DNA of 64,000 nucleotides, taken from contig NZ_SDIF01000015.1 in the NCBI RefSeq assembly GCF_004122735.1, positions 43,867-107,866 on the forward strand, in the 5' to 3' direction. Each line of letters starts with the position of its first letter. Within the stretch, counting starts at the first letter, position 1. The notes beneath the pieces are model-generated. The model saw only the letters and a program-made list of their open reading frames with translations. It was not told where the DNA came from and ran no database searches. The stretch comes from Streptomyces sioyaensis. GTDB taxonomy: Bacteria > Actinomycetota > Actinomycetes > Streptomycetales > Streptomycetaceae. The translations under genes were made by a program, and so were the position numbers. Of this stretch, positions 1 to 15,100 are shown piece after piece.

Positions 1-1088
1 CCGGACACACCGGTCAGCGACTCCATCGACGAGGTGAGCTGCTCCGGGGTCAGCCGGCCCCGCCGCACCGCCCGGTTCAGCGAGTTCTCCACGGCGGCGA
101 GCGCCTCTTTGGCGCGGACCTCGCTGCGCGCCACGAGAGTCGTCGGGTACCCCGCCCGTGCGCAGGCCTCCGCGATGCCGGTGGCCATCGTCCCCGAACC
201 CACGACACCGATACGCCGTACGGGGCGCGCCGTCGGCAGCTCGTCGCTCGGGTCCGCGGCACCGTCGGCGTCCGGGGCGCCGTAGTCGTAGAAGCCACGC
301 CCGGCCTTCAGCCCGAGCAGGCCGGCGGCGACCATGTGCGTCAGGACGGGGGCGGGCAGGAACCGGCGGTCACCGGTGCGCTCGTAGAGGGCGTCCAGCG
401 TGTCCCGTGCGACATCCAGCCCGATCGCGTCCAGGTGGGCCAGCGGCCCCCGCGGCAGCCCGCAGCCCAACTTCATGGCGGTGTCGATGCCGTCGCGTGA
501 GGCGTAGCGCTGTTCGTACATCGTCGCGGCGTCGTTGAGATAGGCCATCGTCAGGGCCCCGCCGACGAATCCCGCGCGATCGGGCACCGACACCGGGACC
601 TGCCCGAGGTGTCGTATCAGCGCTTGGACGTCCGTGAGTACGGACCCGTCCGTCAGGGGCGTACCCACGACCTCCACGGCGGTCGTCCGGTCCATCGGCC
701 CCTGGGGGAACAGGTGCAGCCCCACCGTGCGACTGGGCCGCCCCGAGCCGAAGGCGATGTCGGTCACCGCCAGTCCGGTGGTCGTCGTCGCGAACACCGT
801 GCCCGGGGCGCACGCGTTGTTCGCGTGACCGAGCACCTCGCACTTGGTCGTCATCCGCTCGGGTACCGCTTCGATCACCAGGTCCGCCGCCATGATGTCG
901 GCCGGGCGCGAGGTGAGGTCGATGGTGCCCGGGCCGGTGTCGGCCAGCCGGGCACCGGCCCGGTCCAGAGCTGAGGCGTCGGTGTCGACGGCGATCACCC
1001 GGCGGCCGCTACGGGCGACCATGCTCGCGAGCGCCGACCCGGTGGTCCCGAGACCTGTCACCGCGATGGTGGAGAAGCGCTTAGCCAT
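1..1088 (-). CDS. 3-hydroxyacyl-CoA (3-hydroxybutyryl-CoA) dehydrogenase, two-part, C-terminus cut by window edge
   Basis: NAD-dependent oxidation of 3-hydroxyacyl-CoA or its reverse is the family reaction. The protein starts at ATG 1088, preceded by a GAAGGA ribosome site. It opens with a Rossmann nucleotide loop (GLGTTG, about residue 11), continues through a 3HCDH-type C-terminal helical domain (about residues 185-280), and then begins a second Rossmann domain (RRIGVVGSGTMATG, near residue 300). This two-copy layout is known for roughly 590-residue actinobacterial enzymes, so about 230 residues are missing beyond position 1. It is transcribed in the same direction as the PKS genes, but a terminator-like hairpin and about 430 bases separate them, so it is probably its own unit. 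I infer, without proof, that it supplies or modifies an acyl-CoA precursor for the neighbouring PKS. Ordinary fatty-acid metabolism is the alternative. Confidence 0.85.
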   Translation of the reverse strand, partial: MAKRFSTIAVTGLGTTGSALASMVARSGRRVIAVDTDASALDRAGARLADTGPGTIDLTSRPADIMAADLVIEAVPERMTTKCEVLGHANNACAPGTVFATTTTGLAVTDIAFGSGRPSRTVGLHLFPQGPMDRTTAVEVVGTPLTDGSVLTDVQALIRHLGQVPVSVPDRAGFVGGALTMAYLNDAATMYEQRYASRDGIDTAMKLGCGLPRGPLAHLDAIGLDVARDTLDALYERTGDRRFLPAPVLTHMVAAGLLGLKAGRGFYDYGAPDADGAADPSDELPTARPVRRIGVVGSGTMATGIAEACARAGYPTTLVARSEVRAKEALAAVENSLNRAVRRGRLTPEQLTSSMESLTGVS

Positions 1089-1517
1089 GCCGTTGAGTCC
1101 TTCGAGTCGTTTCATGGGCGGCCGGTGTGGGCGAGTGCGGGTGCCCTCGGTGACGAGACCGTTTCAGCGAGAGAATGCGCGCCGGTGCCGAGAATTTCGG
1201 TGGCGGTATCGGACCGTGGCCCCATTACCCACCACCTGTGCACAGGACGGGCACGGGTGAACGAGTGGAGGAGACATAGGCCTTACTCCCGGTTCCCTGC
1301 CTGGCGCCAAACAGTACGGACCGGGTCGTGGCGGAGATAACCCCTAGCTTCCCCTAGCCTTTCCTCCCTTTTCCCTTCCGGTGCGGGTCTTGGCACCGTG
1401 GCCCGCCCAGGCGCTCCCGCACAGCTCACCCGCCCCTTCGGGCCTCGCTCTGCGCTGCGACAACTCCCGTGCACCCGGCCTTGTTTGGCAGTCTGTCGAT
1501 CAGTGCGGCACAGGAAG
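1089..1517. promoter_or_regulatory. Upstream region of the dehydrogenase with tandem CCCCTAGC repeats
   Basis: No gene is supported here. Two copies of CCCCTAGC start at 1341 and 1351, exactly 10 bases apart, so both lie on the same helix face. They sit about 250 bases upstream of the dehydrogenase start. A related series of CCCCTA boxes lies between PKS A and the thioesterase gene (22798-22823), so this may be a site for a cluster regulator. That role is inference. Confidence 0.4.
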
Positions 1518-1553
1518 CCGGCCCCGTCGTCCATACGAGGGCGACGGGGCCGG
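1518..1553 (-). terminator. Hairpin terminator of the PKS operon
   Basis: A perfect 12-bp stem (CCGGCCCCGTCG at 1518-1529 with CGACGGGGCCGG at 1542-1553) encloses a 12-base loop. It lies 18 bases downstream of the PKS D stop codon. There is no clear T-run, which is common for Streptomyces terminators. Confidence 0.75.
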
Positions 1554-1571
1554 ATCGGGGCAGGGAGCCGG

Positions 1572-4500
1572 TCAGAGGGTGTCCAGCCAATCGTGGACCA
1601 GGGCCGCGGTGGCCTCGGCGTTCTCCGCCACGATCGTGCAGTGGTCGCCCGGGACCGTCGCGTCGGTGTGCGGCAGCGGCCAGTGCGTACGCCACTCCGC
1701 GGTGAGCGGCGGGAGCCCGGGATCGCCGGGGATGCACTCCTCGGGCCGGATGAACAGTGTCGGCGTGGAGACCGGCTGCGGACTCCAGCCGCGGAACATC
1801 CTGCGGTAGGTACCGAGCGCGGTGATCGTCGTGAAGTTCAGTTTGGTGAACCGCGACCGCCGCTCGTTCACCTCGTACGTCATCGCCTGGCGCAGCGCCA
1901 CCGACATACCGTCGGGGAGATATGTGTCGAGCAGCACCAGCCCCTGGGCCGGTGTGCCGAGCGCTTCCATACGGGCCGCGACGCAGTGTGCGAGCCAGCC
2001 GCTCGACGAGTACCCCAGCAGTGCGAAGGGCGAGCCGGCCGCGCATTGCCTGGCCGACTCGGCCAGGACGTCGATGAGCACCTCGACGCTCTCGGCCAGT
2101 GGTTCGCCCTTCAGGAAGCCCGGCACGGTCACCATGCTCAGATCCCGCCGGTCACGGAAGAAGCTGGCCAGCCGGACGAACTGCAGGGTCTGCTCCACCG
2201 GCGCGAAGGGCGGGAAGCTGATGACCGCGGGCCCTTGACCGCCGGTGGCGAGCCGTACGAAGCGCGTGCCGCCCGGAGCCTCGGCGGCGTCGGAGAAGCG
2301 CGCACGCAGACCGGACGCGCTGCCCAGCAGGTCTTCGACCTCCTCCATCCGACCCCGCAGCGCGACCTTGCGGTAAATGGCGGCGAAGGACTCGTCCGCC
2401 CCGGAGGCCAGGTCCGCATGTTCCCCGCCCGTCTTCTGTGCCGTCCGGTCGCGTCCCGCGCCGTCGAGCTCGGCAGCCAGGAAGTCGCGTACGGCGGTCA
2501 CCGTGGGGTGGTCGAAGACGAGCATCGCGGGCAGTGAGAGCCCGGTGGCGAGGCCCAGCTTGTTGCGCACCTGCACGGCGGAGAGCGAGTCGAAGCCGAG
2601 TTCCACCAGGGGCTGGTCCAGAGCGAGGGCGGACGGGTCCGGGTGACCGAGCACCTCGGCGAGAGTGGCGCGCACCAAGTCGTCCAGGAGGGTCCCCCGC
2701 TCGGCCGGCGACAGCCCGGCCAGCCTGCCCCGCAGGTCGTTCCGGTCTGCGGCGGAGGTGGTCGCCTCCTGCGGGCGCCGGGCCCGCACCTGCGGCAGCT
2801 CCTCCAGCAACGGGCGCCGACGAGCCGCGCCGTAGCCGGTCATGAAGAGGTCCCAGTCCATGTCGGCCACGACTGCCGTGAGCTCGTCGGCGTCGAGAAC
2901 CCGTTCCAGCGAGGCGATCGCCTGGGACGCGGGCATCGGTATCAACCCGCGTCGCCGGTACTGCTGTTCGGCCTCGGGGGTGACCATGTGGGAGTCCGCC
3001 CACACGCCCCACGCGACGGACGTCGCGGTCAGCCCGCGGGCGCGGCGCATCCGGGCGAGGGCGTCGAGGTAGGCGTTGCCCGCGGCGTACCCGGCGTAGC
3101 GACCGCTGCCCCACACCCCGGAGACGGACGAGAAGAGGACGAACAGGTCGGTCTGCGCATCGCCGAACACCTCGTCGAGCACGGTGGCGCCGGTGATCTT
3201 GGCGGAGTAGACGGTCCGGAACTCCTCCAGAGTCATGTCCATGAGCGCGGTGTTCTGGCCGACGCCCGCGGCGTGGAAGACCGCGCGCACCGGTTCGCTC
3301 CTGGCTGCGAGTTCGGCCGCCAGGGAGGACATCCGTGCGTGGTCCGCGACGTCGGCCGCGACGACGCGGACCCGGGAGCCGGCCTTCTCCAGCTCCTCGA
3401 CGAGTTCGGTGGCCCCGGGCGCGTCGGGCCCGCTGCGGGAGAGCAGGACGAAGGAGCACGTTGCGCGCTCAGCGAGCCAGCGGGCCACGTGCGCGCCGAG
3501 TGATCCGGTGCCGCCGGTGATCAGCACGGTGCCGGACGGGTTCCAGGCGCGGGTCGCGGGCAGGGCGGGGGCCTGCACCAGCCGGCGCAGCAGCACGCCG
3601 CTGTCCCGCAACGCCACCTGATCCTCGATCACGTCGCCCGCGAGGATGCCGGCGAGCCGGCCGATGGCGCGCTCGCCGAGCCGGACCGGCAGGTCGAGCA
3701 GTCCGCCCCAGCGGTCGGGGTGTTCGAGGCCGGCGACCAGGCCGAGCCCCCAGCACGCCCCCGCGTGGGCGCTGCGCGGCGCTTCGCCGTCGCTCGTGCC
3801 CACCCCGCCCTGGGTCAAGCACCACAGCCGGGCGCCCGTCCCCGCGTCGCCGAGTGCCTGAAGGAGGGTCAGGAGCGCGTCCGGGTGCTGGATCAGACTG
3901 ACGACCCCGGCCAGCATGGGCGCGTCGGCGAGGGCGCCGGCCAGCGCTGCCTTCGCTTCCTCGCGGTCGGTCCCGGTCTCCACGATCACCGTGTCGGCGA
4001 GGATCCGCGTCAGGACACGCAGCGCCGCGGTGGTCTCCCCGGTGCCGTCGCCCGACTGCACCACCACCAGCCAGGTACCCGGAACCTGTGCGACGGACCG
4101 GGGCTCGGCCATCGGCTGCCAGACGATCCGGTAACGCCACGAGTCGAGCGTGCTCTGCCACCGGGCCTCACGATGCCACCGGGCCAGCGCCGGGAGAGCC
4201 GGGGCGAGTTCGGCCGGTGCGCCCAGGCTGGTGAGCGTCTGCTCGTCCTCCTGCTCGACGGCTGCCCAGAATCGCTCCTCCTGGCTGTTGCCGGACGCCG
4301 AACGGGCGCCGTTCGAGGCGGTGGGGGAGGCCGTGCCGCCGAGCCAGTACGTCTGCCGCTGGAAGGGGTACGTCGGCAGCGGCACCCGCCGTCCGGCGCC
4401 CAGCAGGGACGGCCAGTCCATCGCCACACCGTGGGTGTGTGCCGTGCCCGCGGCCTGGAGGAGGGTGAGCGCCTCGGGCGTGTCCCGGCGGGCGGTGGCC

Positions 4501-7019
4501 AGCGCGGGGCGGTCCGCGCCCAGCAGCGGGGTCAGTGCGGCGTCCGGGCCCAGTTCGAGAAAGAGGTCGACCGCGGGCATCTTCTGGACCGCGTCGGCGA
4601 AGCGGACGGCGTGGCGGGCGTGGTCGAGCCAGTACTCCGCGGACGCGTAGGACCGCGAGCTGTCGGCCGACGGGCTGACCGGGATGGACGGCTCGTGGAA
4701 GGTCAGCTCGCCGAGGACCGCCGCGAAGTCGTCGAGCATCGGCTCCATGAGCGGCGAGTGGAAGGCGTGGCTCACCCTCAGCCGGGAGGTACGGCGGCCC
4801 TGTTCCCGCCAGTAGTCCGCGATCCGCAGGACGGCTTCCTCGGCACCGGAGACCACGACCGCCTCCGGGCCGTTGACCGCGGCGATCGTAGCCGCGGGTT
4901 CCCCCGAGGCGAGGAGTTCGACCTCGACGTCGCTCGCGGCGATCGCGACCATGGCGCCGCCCTCCGGCAGCGCCTGCATCAACCGGCCCCGCGCCACCGC
5001 CATCCGCGCCGCGTCCGGCAACGACAGGACCCCCGCCACACACGCCGCGGCGATCTCCCCCACCGAATGCCCCGCCAGCACCGAGAACTCCACACCCCAC
5101 GACTGCCACAACCGCGCCATCGCCACCTCGAACGCGAACAACGCCGGCTGCGCGAACTCCGTCCGCTCCAGCACCTCCGCAGGCCCCGACCACATCACCT
5201 CCCGCAACGACCGCCCCAACAACGGATCCACCACCGCACACACCTCGTCCAGCACGGCGGCGAACACCGGGAAACGCCCCGCCAACTCGCGCCCCATGCC
5301 CGGCCGCTGCGCACCCTGACCGGAGAAGAGACCCGCCACCCGCCCGGGGCCCGAGAGCACCGGGGTCACGGACGGCAGCGCGTCGAGCAGGGCTTCCCGG
5401 GTCTCGCCGACGACGACGGCGCGGTGTGCGAACACGGTCCGCGTGGTGGCCAACGACCAGGCCACATCGCACAGCTCGTCGGCGGGGCGGCGCAGCAGGT
5501 GGGCGCGCAGCGCCTCCGCCTGGTCCCGCACCGCCTGCTCCGAGCGGCCCGAGAGGAGCAGCGGGACCGGACCTTCCGGGGCCGCTTCGTGCACCTCCGG
5601 CTCGGCTTCGGCTTCGGCTTCTTCGAGGATGACGTGCGCGTTGGTGCCGCTGATCCCGAAGGAGGAGACCCCGGCCCGGCGCGGGCGCCCCTCGCTCTGC
5701 CACGGACGGGACTCGGTCAGCAGCTGGACGGCTCCCGCGCTCCAGTCCACCGCTGTGGTCGGGGTCGCCGCGTGCAGAGTCGGCGGCAGCGTGGTGTGCC
5801 GCATGGCCTGCACCGTCTTGATGACGCCCAGCACGCCTGACGCGGACTGGCTGTGCCCGATGTTCGACTTCAGTGAGCCCAGCCAGAGCGGCCTGTCGGG
5901 ATCCCGGTCCCGGCCGTAGGTCGCCAGGAGCGCCTGGGCCTCGATCGGGTCACCCAGCGTCGTGCCGGTGCCGTGTGCCTCCACGGCGTCGATGTCCCGC
6001 GGTGCCAGTCGCGCGCCGGCCAGGGCGTCGAGGATGACGCGCTGCTGGGACGGGCCGTTCGGGGCGGTCAGGCCGTTGGACGCACCGTCCTGGTTGACCG
6101 CGGAACCGCGGATCACGGCGAGGACCTGGTGGCCGTTGCGGCGGGCGTCGGAGAGCCGCTCCAGGACAAGGACGCCGGAACCCTCGGCCCAGCCGGTACC
6201 GTCGGCGTCGTCGGAGAAGGACTTGCACCGGCCGTCGGCGGCCAGGCCACCCTGCTTGGTGAACTCGACGAACACACTCGGCGCCGCCATCACCGTCACT
6301 CCGCCGGCCAGCGACAGATCGCTCTCGCCACGGCGCAGCGACTGGACGGCGAGATGCAGCGCCACCAGCGAGGACGAACAGGCCGTATCGATGGTCAGGG
6401 CCGCTCCCTCCAGGCCGAGGGTGTAGGCGATGCGCCCGGAGACGAGGGAGGTGGTGACGCCGATGATGCTGTGGTCCTCGGCGTCGGTGTCCCGGTCGTC
6501 GGCGTACATGTTCCAGCCGTAGCCCTGTGTGCCGGCGCCGACATGGACCGAGGTGCGGCTGCCGCGGAGGTCGGCGGGGAGGATCCCGGCATCCTCAAGG
6601 GCCTCCCAGGTCGTTTCCAGCAGGAGCCGTTGCTGCGGGTCCATGCCGACCGCTTCACGCGGTGAGATGCCGAAGAACCCCGCGTCAAAAGCGCTCGCGT
6701 TGTACACGAAGCCGCCCTCCAGGACCCGGGTGGTGCCGGGCTGTTCGCCCAGCGGGTCGTAGAGCCGCTCGGTGTCCCAGCCGCGGTCGGTGGGAAAGGC
6801 TCCGATGGCGTCCGTGCCGGTGGAGACCAGTTCCCACAGCTCGGCCGGGTTGCTCGCGCCGCCGGGCAGCCGACAGCCCATCCCGACGATGGCGACCGGC
6901 TCGTTCTCCTCGGCCTCGTACGCGCTGATCCGCTTCTTGGCCTGGCGCAGCTCCGCGGTGAGCTCGGTCAGGAAATGCCGCATCCGTCCGTCGGCGGACG
7001 CGCTCTTGTCTTGGGGCAC
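1572..7019 (-). CDS. Type I PKS, module D: KS-AT(malonyl)-KR-ACP-TE, final module
   Basis: This 1815-residue protein is the last chain-extending and releasing subunit. The GTG start at 7019 follows AAAGG and is preferred over upstream in-frame codons, which overlap PKS C. Domains by approximate residue: N-terminal docking helix 12-38, KS 40-460 (catalytic Cys 214 in DTACSSS; EAHGTGT and KSNIGH histidines present), AT 560-860 (GHSVG near 653 and HAFH near 751, indicating malonyl-CoA), KR from 1165 (GGTGSLG; no LDD, Trp in GVWGSG, so A-type; SS, YAAGN and Lys present), ACP near 1476 (GFDSLS), and thioesterase with GYSSSG near 1671. No DH or ER is seen. The predicted outcome is a hydroxyl followed by hydrolysis or lactonisation. 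The AT includes a stretch (about 4975-5320) with a codon style unlike its surroundings. Confidence 0.95.
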   Translation of the reverse strand: MPQDKSASADGRMRHFLTELTAELRQAKKRISAYEAEENEPVAIVGMGCRLPGGASNPAELWELVSTGTDAIGAFPTDRGWDTERLYDPLGEQPGTTRVLEGGFVYNASAFDAGFFGISPREAVGMDPQQRLLLETTWEALEDAGILPADLRGSRTSVHVGAGTQGYGWNMYADDRDTDAEDHSIIGVTTSLVSGRIAYTLGLEGAALTIDTACSSSLVALHLAVQSLRRGESDLSLAGGVTVMAAPSVFVEFTKQGGLAADGRCKSFSDDADGTGWAEGSGVLVLERLSDARRNGHQVLAVIRGSAVNQDGASNGLTAPNGPSQQRVILDALAGARLAPRDIDAVEAHGTGTTLGDPIEAQALLATYGRDRDPDRPLWLGSLKSNIGHSQSASGVLGVIKTVQAMRHTTLPPTLHAATPTTAVDWSAGAVQLLTESRPWQSEGRPRRAGVSSFGISGTNAHVILEEAEAEAEPEVHEAAPEGPVPLLLSGRSEQAVRDQAEALRAHLLRRPADELCDVAWSLATTRTVFAHRAVVVGETREALLDALPSVTPVLSGPGRVAGLFSGQGAQRPGMGRELAGRFPVFAAVLDEVCAVVDPLLGRSLREVMWSGPAEVLERTEFAQPALFAFEVAMARLWQSWGVEFSVLAGHSVGEIAAACVAGVLSLPDAARMAVARGRLMQALPEGGAMVAIAASDVEVELLASGEPAATIAAVNGPEAVVVSGAEEAVLRIADYWREQGRRTSRLRVSHAFHSPLMEPMLDDFAAVLGELTFHEPSIPVSPSADSSRSYASAEYWLDHARHAVRFADAVQKMPAVDLFLELGPDAALTPLLGADRPALATARRDTPEALTLLQAAGTAHTHGVAMDWPSLLGAGRRVPLPTYPFQRQTYWLGGTASPTASNGARSASGNSQEERFWAAVEQEDEQTLTSLGAPAELAPALPALARWHREARWQSTLDSWRYRIVWQPMAEPRSVAQVPGTWLVVVQSGDGTGETTAALRVLTRILADTVIVETGTDREEAKAALAGALADAPMLAGVVSLIQHPDALLTLLQALGDAGTGARLWCLTQGGVGTSDGEAPRSAHAGACWGLGLVAGLEHPDRWGGLLDLPVRLGERAIGRLAGILAGDVIEDQVALRDSGVLLRRLVQAPALPATRAWNPSGTVLITGGTGSLGAHVARWLAERATCSFVLLSRSGPDAPGATELVEELEKAGSRVRVVAADVADHARMSSLAAELAARSEPVRAVFHAAGVGQNTALMDMTLEEFRTVYSAKITGATVLDEVFGDAQTDLFVLFSSVSGVWGSGRYAGYAAGNAYLDALARMRRARGLTATSVAWGVWADSHMVTPEAEQQYRRRGLIPMPASQAIASLERVLDADELTAVVADMDWDLFMTGYGAARRRPLLEELPQVRARRPQEATTSAADRNDLRGRLAGLSPAERGTLLDDLVRATLAEVLGHPDPSALALDQPLVELGFDSLSAVQVRNKLGLATGLSLPAMLVFDHPTVTAVRDFLAAELDGAGRDRTAQKTGGEHADLASGADESFAAIYRKVALRGRMEEVEDLLGSASGLRARFSDAAEAPGGTRFVRLATGGQGPAVISFPPFAPVEQTLQFVRLASFFRDRRDLSMVTVPGFLKGEPLAESVEVLIDVLAESARQCAAGSPFALLGYSSSGWLAHCVAARMEALGTPAQGLVLLDTYLPDGMSVALRQAMTYEVNERRSRFTKLNFTTITALGTYRRMFRGWSPQPVSTPTLFIRPEECIPGDPGLPPLTAEWRTHWPLPHTDATVPGDHCTIVAENAEATAALVHDWLDTL

Positions 7020-7083
7020 GGGAGAAGCCTTTCGTGGCGGTGCCTGTTCGGGACACACGGATGTCGGGCCGGGAGACGACGCG

Positions 7084-12045
<4,962 letters not shown>

Positions 12046-12113
12046 GGGTGGGCTCCTTGTGTGTTCGGTGGGAGACCGGAGGGCGGCCGGGCTCGAAGGG
12101 CGCGGAGCCGGGC

Positions 12114-15100
12114 TCACGCCAGGCCCAGCTCCCGGTCGGCGAGCGCGAAGATGTCGTCGTCCGTCTCCGCCTGGTCCGCGGCGTCCTCCGTGCTCTGTGC
12201 CCCGCCGTCGTCGAGCCGCCACAGCAGGGAGCGCAGTCGGGCGGTGACCTGGCTGCGTTCCAGGTCCCCCACGTCATGGGTGGTGAGCAGTGCCGTGAGG
12301 TGGTCGACGGCCTCGGCCACCGGGGACTTGCTCTCCTGCGACCCCATGCGGGTGAGCAGGTGGTGGGCGAGCGCCGACGGCGAGGGCAGATCGAACAGCA
12401 GGGTGGCCGGGAGTGGGAGACCGGTGGCGGAGGCGAGGCGGTTGCGCAGCTCCACAGCGGTGAGGGAGTCGAGCCCGAGGTCCTTGAACGGCTGTTCCTC
12501 GTCCATCGCCCCGTCCTGACGGAGGCCCAGCACGGCTGCCACGTTCTCGCGTACGACGTCCAGCAGCATCCGGCGGCGCTCGTCCTCCGACAGCTCCGAC
12601 AGACTCGTCCGCAGCGCGGCCCCGGAGACCTTGCCGCTCTTCGCCGCGCGGGCCGGACCCGCGGGTGTGCGGACCACGTCGGCGAGCACCGACGGCAACG
12701 CTCCCGAGGTGGCGCGGTCCCTGAGCACGGGCAGGTCGAGACGGACGGGCAGGACCACGGGGCCGTACTCCCCGCTGATCGCCGCGTCGAACAACGCCAG
12801 TCCCTCGGCGGGGGACATCGTGACCAGTCCGGAGCGGTTCAGGCGGTCGACGTGCGTGGTGCCGATCTCGGCGGCCATGCCGGTGGTGTCGCTCCACAGC
12901 CCCCAGCCCAGCGAGAGCCCGGGGAGTCCCTCGGCGCGGCGGCGGTGGGCGACCGCGTCCAGGAAGGCGTTCGCGGCGGCGTAGTTGCCCTGGCCCGGAC
13001 CGCCCAAGGTGCCTCCGACGGAGGAGTAGAGCACGAACGCGGCAAGATCCAGGTGACGTGTCAGCCGCTCCAGGACGACGGCGGCGTCGGCCTTCGGACG
13101 CAGTACCGTGTTCAGCCGCTCCGGTGTCAGATCCTCGATGAGACCGTCGTCCAGGACACCGGCCGTGTGGATCACCGCGGTGAGCGGATGGCCGGCGGGG
13201 AGCGAGCCGAGGAGTTCCCCGACGGCGGCGGAGTCGGCCATGTCGCACGCGGCGACCGTCACCTGCGCTCCCAGCTCGGTCAGTTCGGCGGCGAGTGCAG
13301 CGGCTCCGGGCGCCTGCGGACCACGTCGGCTGGTCAGCAGCAGATGCCGTACACCGTGCTCGACCACGAGATGACGGGCCAGCAGACTGCCCAGTCCTCC
13401 CGTACCGCCGGTGACCAGCACGGTTCCCATGCTGTCGAAGGGGGTGGGCCGCTCCGCGGCGGCGCGGGCCGGGGTCAGGCGGGGCACGTGGGCGACCCCA
13501 CGGCGCACGGCCACCTGGGGTTCCTCGTGGGCGAGTACACCGGGCAGCACGGACCAGGACGCCGGATCGTCGTCGAGGTCGGCCACCAGGACCCGCCCCG
13601 GATGCTCGTTCTGCACGGTCCGGACGAGGCCCCAGGCGAGACTGCCCACTTCGTCGCTGAGGGGATGGTGGCCGGCGTCGGGCGTGACCGCGCCTCGGGT
13701 GAGCAGGAGGAGTCGGGACGCCTCGAAACGCGCATCGCCCAACCATGTGCGCACGAGGTCGAGGACGGTCGCGGCGTAGTCGTGCGCCCGCTCGACGAGG
13801 TCGGCGGAGTCTTCCGGCGGGCAGCCGGGGGAGTGGGGGAGGAAGCAGGGGACGAGGACCGCTTCGGGCACGGGTACGTCCGTGGCGTCGAGGGCGGCGG
13901 CGAGCGCCGGGAGACTCGTGCAGTGGCTCAGCTCGACGCCCTTGACCTCGTACCCGTCAGGCTCGGCGGCTCCGATCAGCGCCCAGGTCCGCGCCGCGGA
14001 GCCCTCCGTGCCCTCGGGCAGCTCCTTCACGGGCCACTCCACCGTGTACAGAGAGGTGGCGTCGGCGCCGGGGGTCCGCAACTGCTCCTGGGACACCGGA
14101 CGGAGGGCGAGTTCACCGACGGTCGCCACGGGCCGGCCCGTACCGTCGGCCAGCTCCAGGCTGACGCTGCTCGGTCCCGTGCCCCGCACCCGTATGCGCA
14201 GCGCGTCGGCCCCCGAGGCGTGCAGCCGTACCCCGCTCCAGGAGAACGGCAGGTGCGCCTGGCCCGTGTGCAGGATCGCGCCGGGCAGGGCAAGGGAGTG
14301 CAGGGCAGCGTCCAGCAGCGCGGGGTGCAGCGTGAACCGCTCCACGTCGGACAGCAGGGGAAGGTCGATGTCGGCGTAGAAGTCCTCGCCGAGCCGCCAT
14401 GCGGCCCGCAGTCCCCGGAACGACGGTCCGTAGTCGACGCCTCCCTCGGTCAGGCGGAGGTAGAGGTCGTCGACGGGGACGGGGACGGCCCCGGTCGGCG
14501 GCCAGGCTTCCGAAGAGGTGGCCGGCTCCTCCTCCTGCGGACCGGTGGCGAGCAGCCCGGTGGCGTGCCGCGTCCACGCAGCGTGCGGGTCGCCGTCCTG
14601 CGGCCGCGAGTGGATCGTGATCGCGCGCTGCCCGGAGTCCTGGGCCGCGCCGACCAGGACCTGCACGGAGCGGGCTCCCTGTTCGGGGAGGATCAGCGGG
14701 CTCTCCAGCGTGAGCTCCTCGACCTGGGTGCAGCCCGCGTGCCCGGCGGCGGTCAGGGCCATGTCCAGCAGCCCCGCGCCGGGCACCAGCACCACGCCCA
14801 GCACGGCGTGGTCGGCGAGCCAGGCATGGTCCCGCAGCGACAGGCTGCCGGTGAGGACGACACCATCCGTGCCCGGTAGCGCGGTCTGCGCCGGCAGGAG
14901 CGGATGGCCGATGCCGGTCAGGCTCGTGCCCGCGACATCGGTCTCCGCCACGCCGTCCAGCCAGTGGCGCTCCCGCTGGAAGGCGTAGGTGGGCAGGTCC
15001 GGCGATTCGACCGGCGTGGTCGCGGCGGGCCAGCGGACGGGGATGCCACGGGCGTGCAGCCGGGCCAGCGCCGTCAGGAACGTGGACGTCTCGTCGTGCT

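Noticed and set aside
370..843. Long Arg/Gly-rich frame overlapping the dehydrogenase
   Set aside because: Shadow of the true gene in another frame; composition is typical of out-of-frame high-GC sequence.
3720..5840. 706-codon open frame on the + strand opposite PKS D
   Set aside because: Antisense shadow of the PKS; low-complexity Arg/His/Gly composition and no domain.
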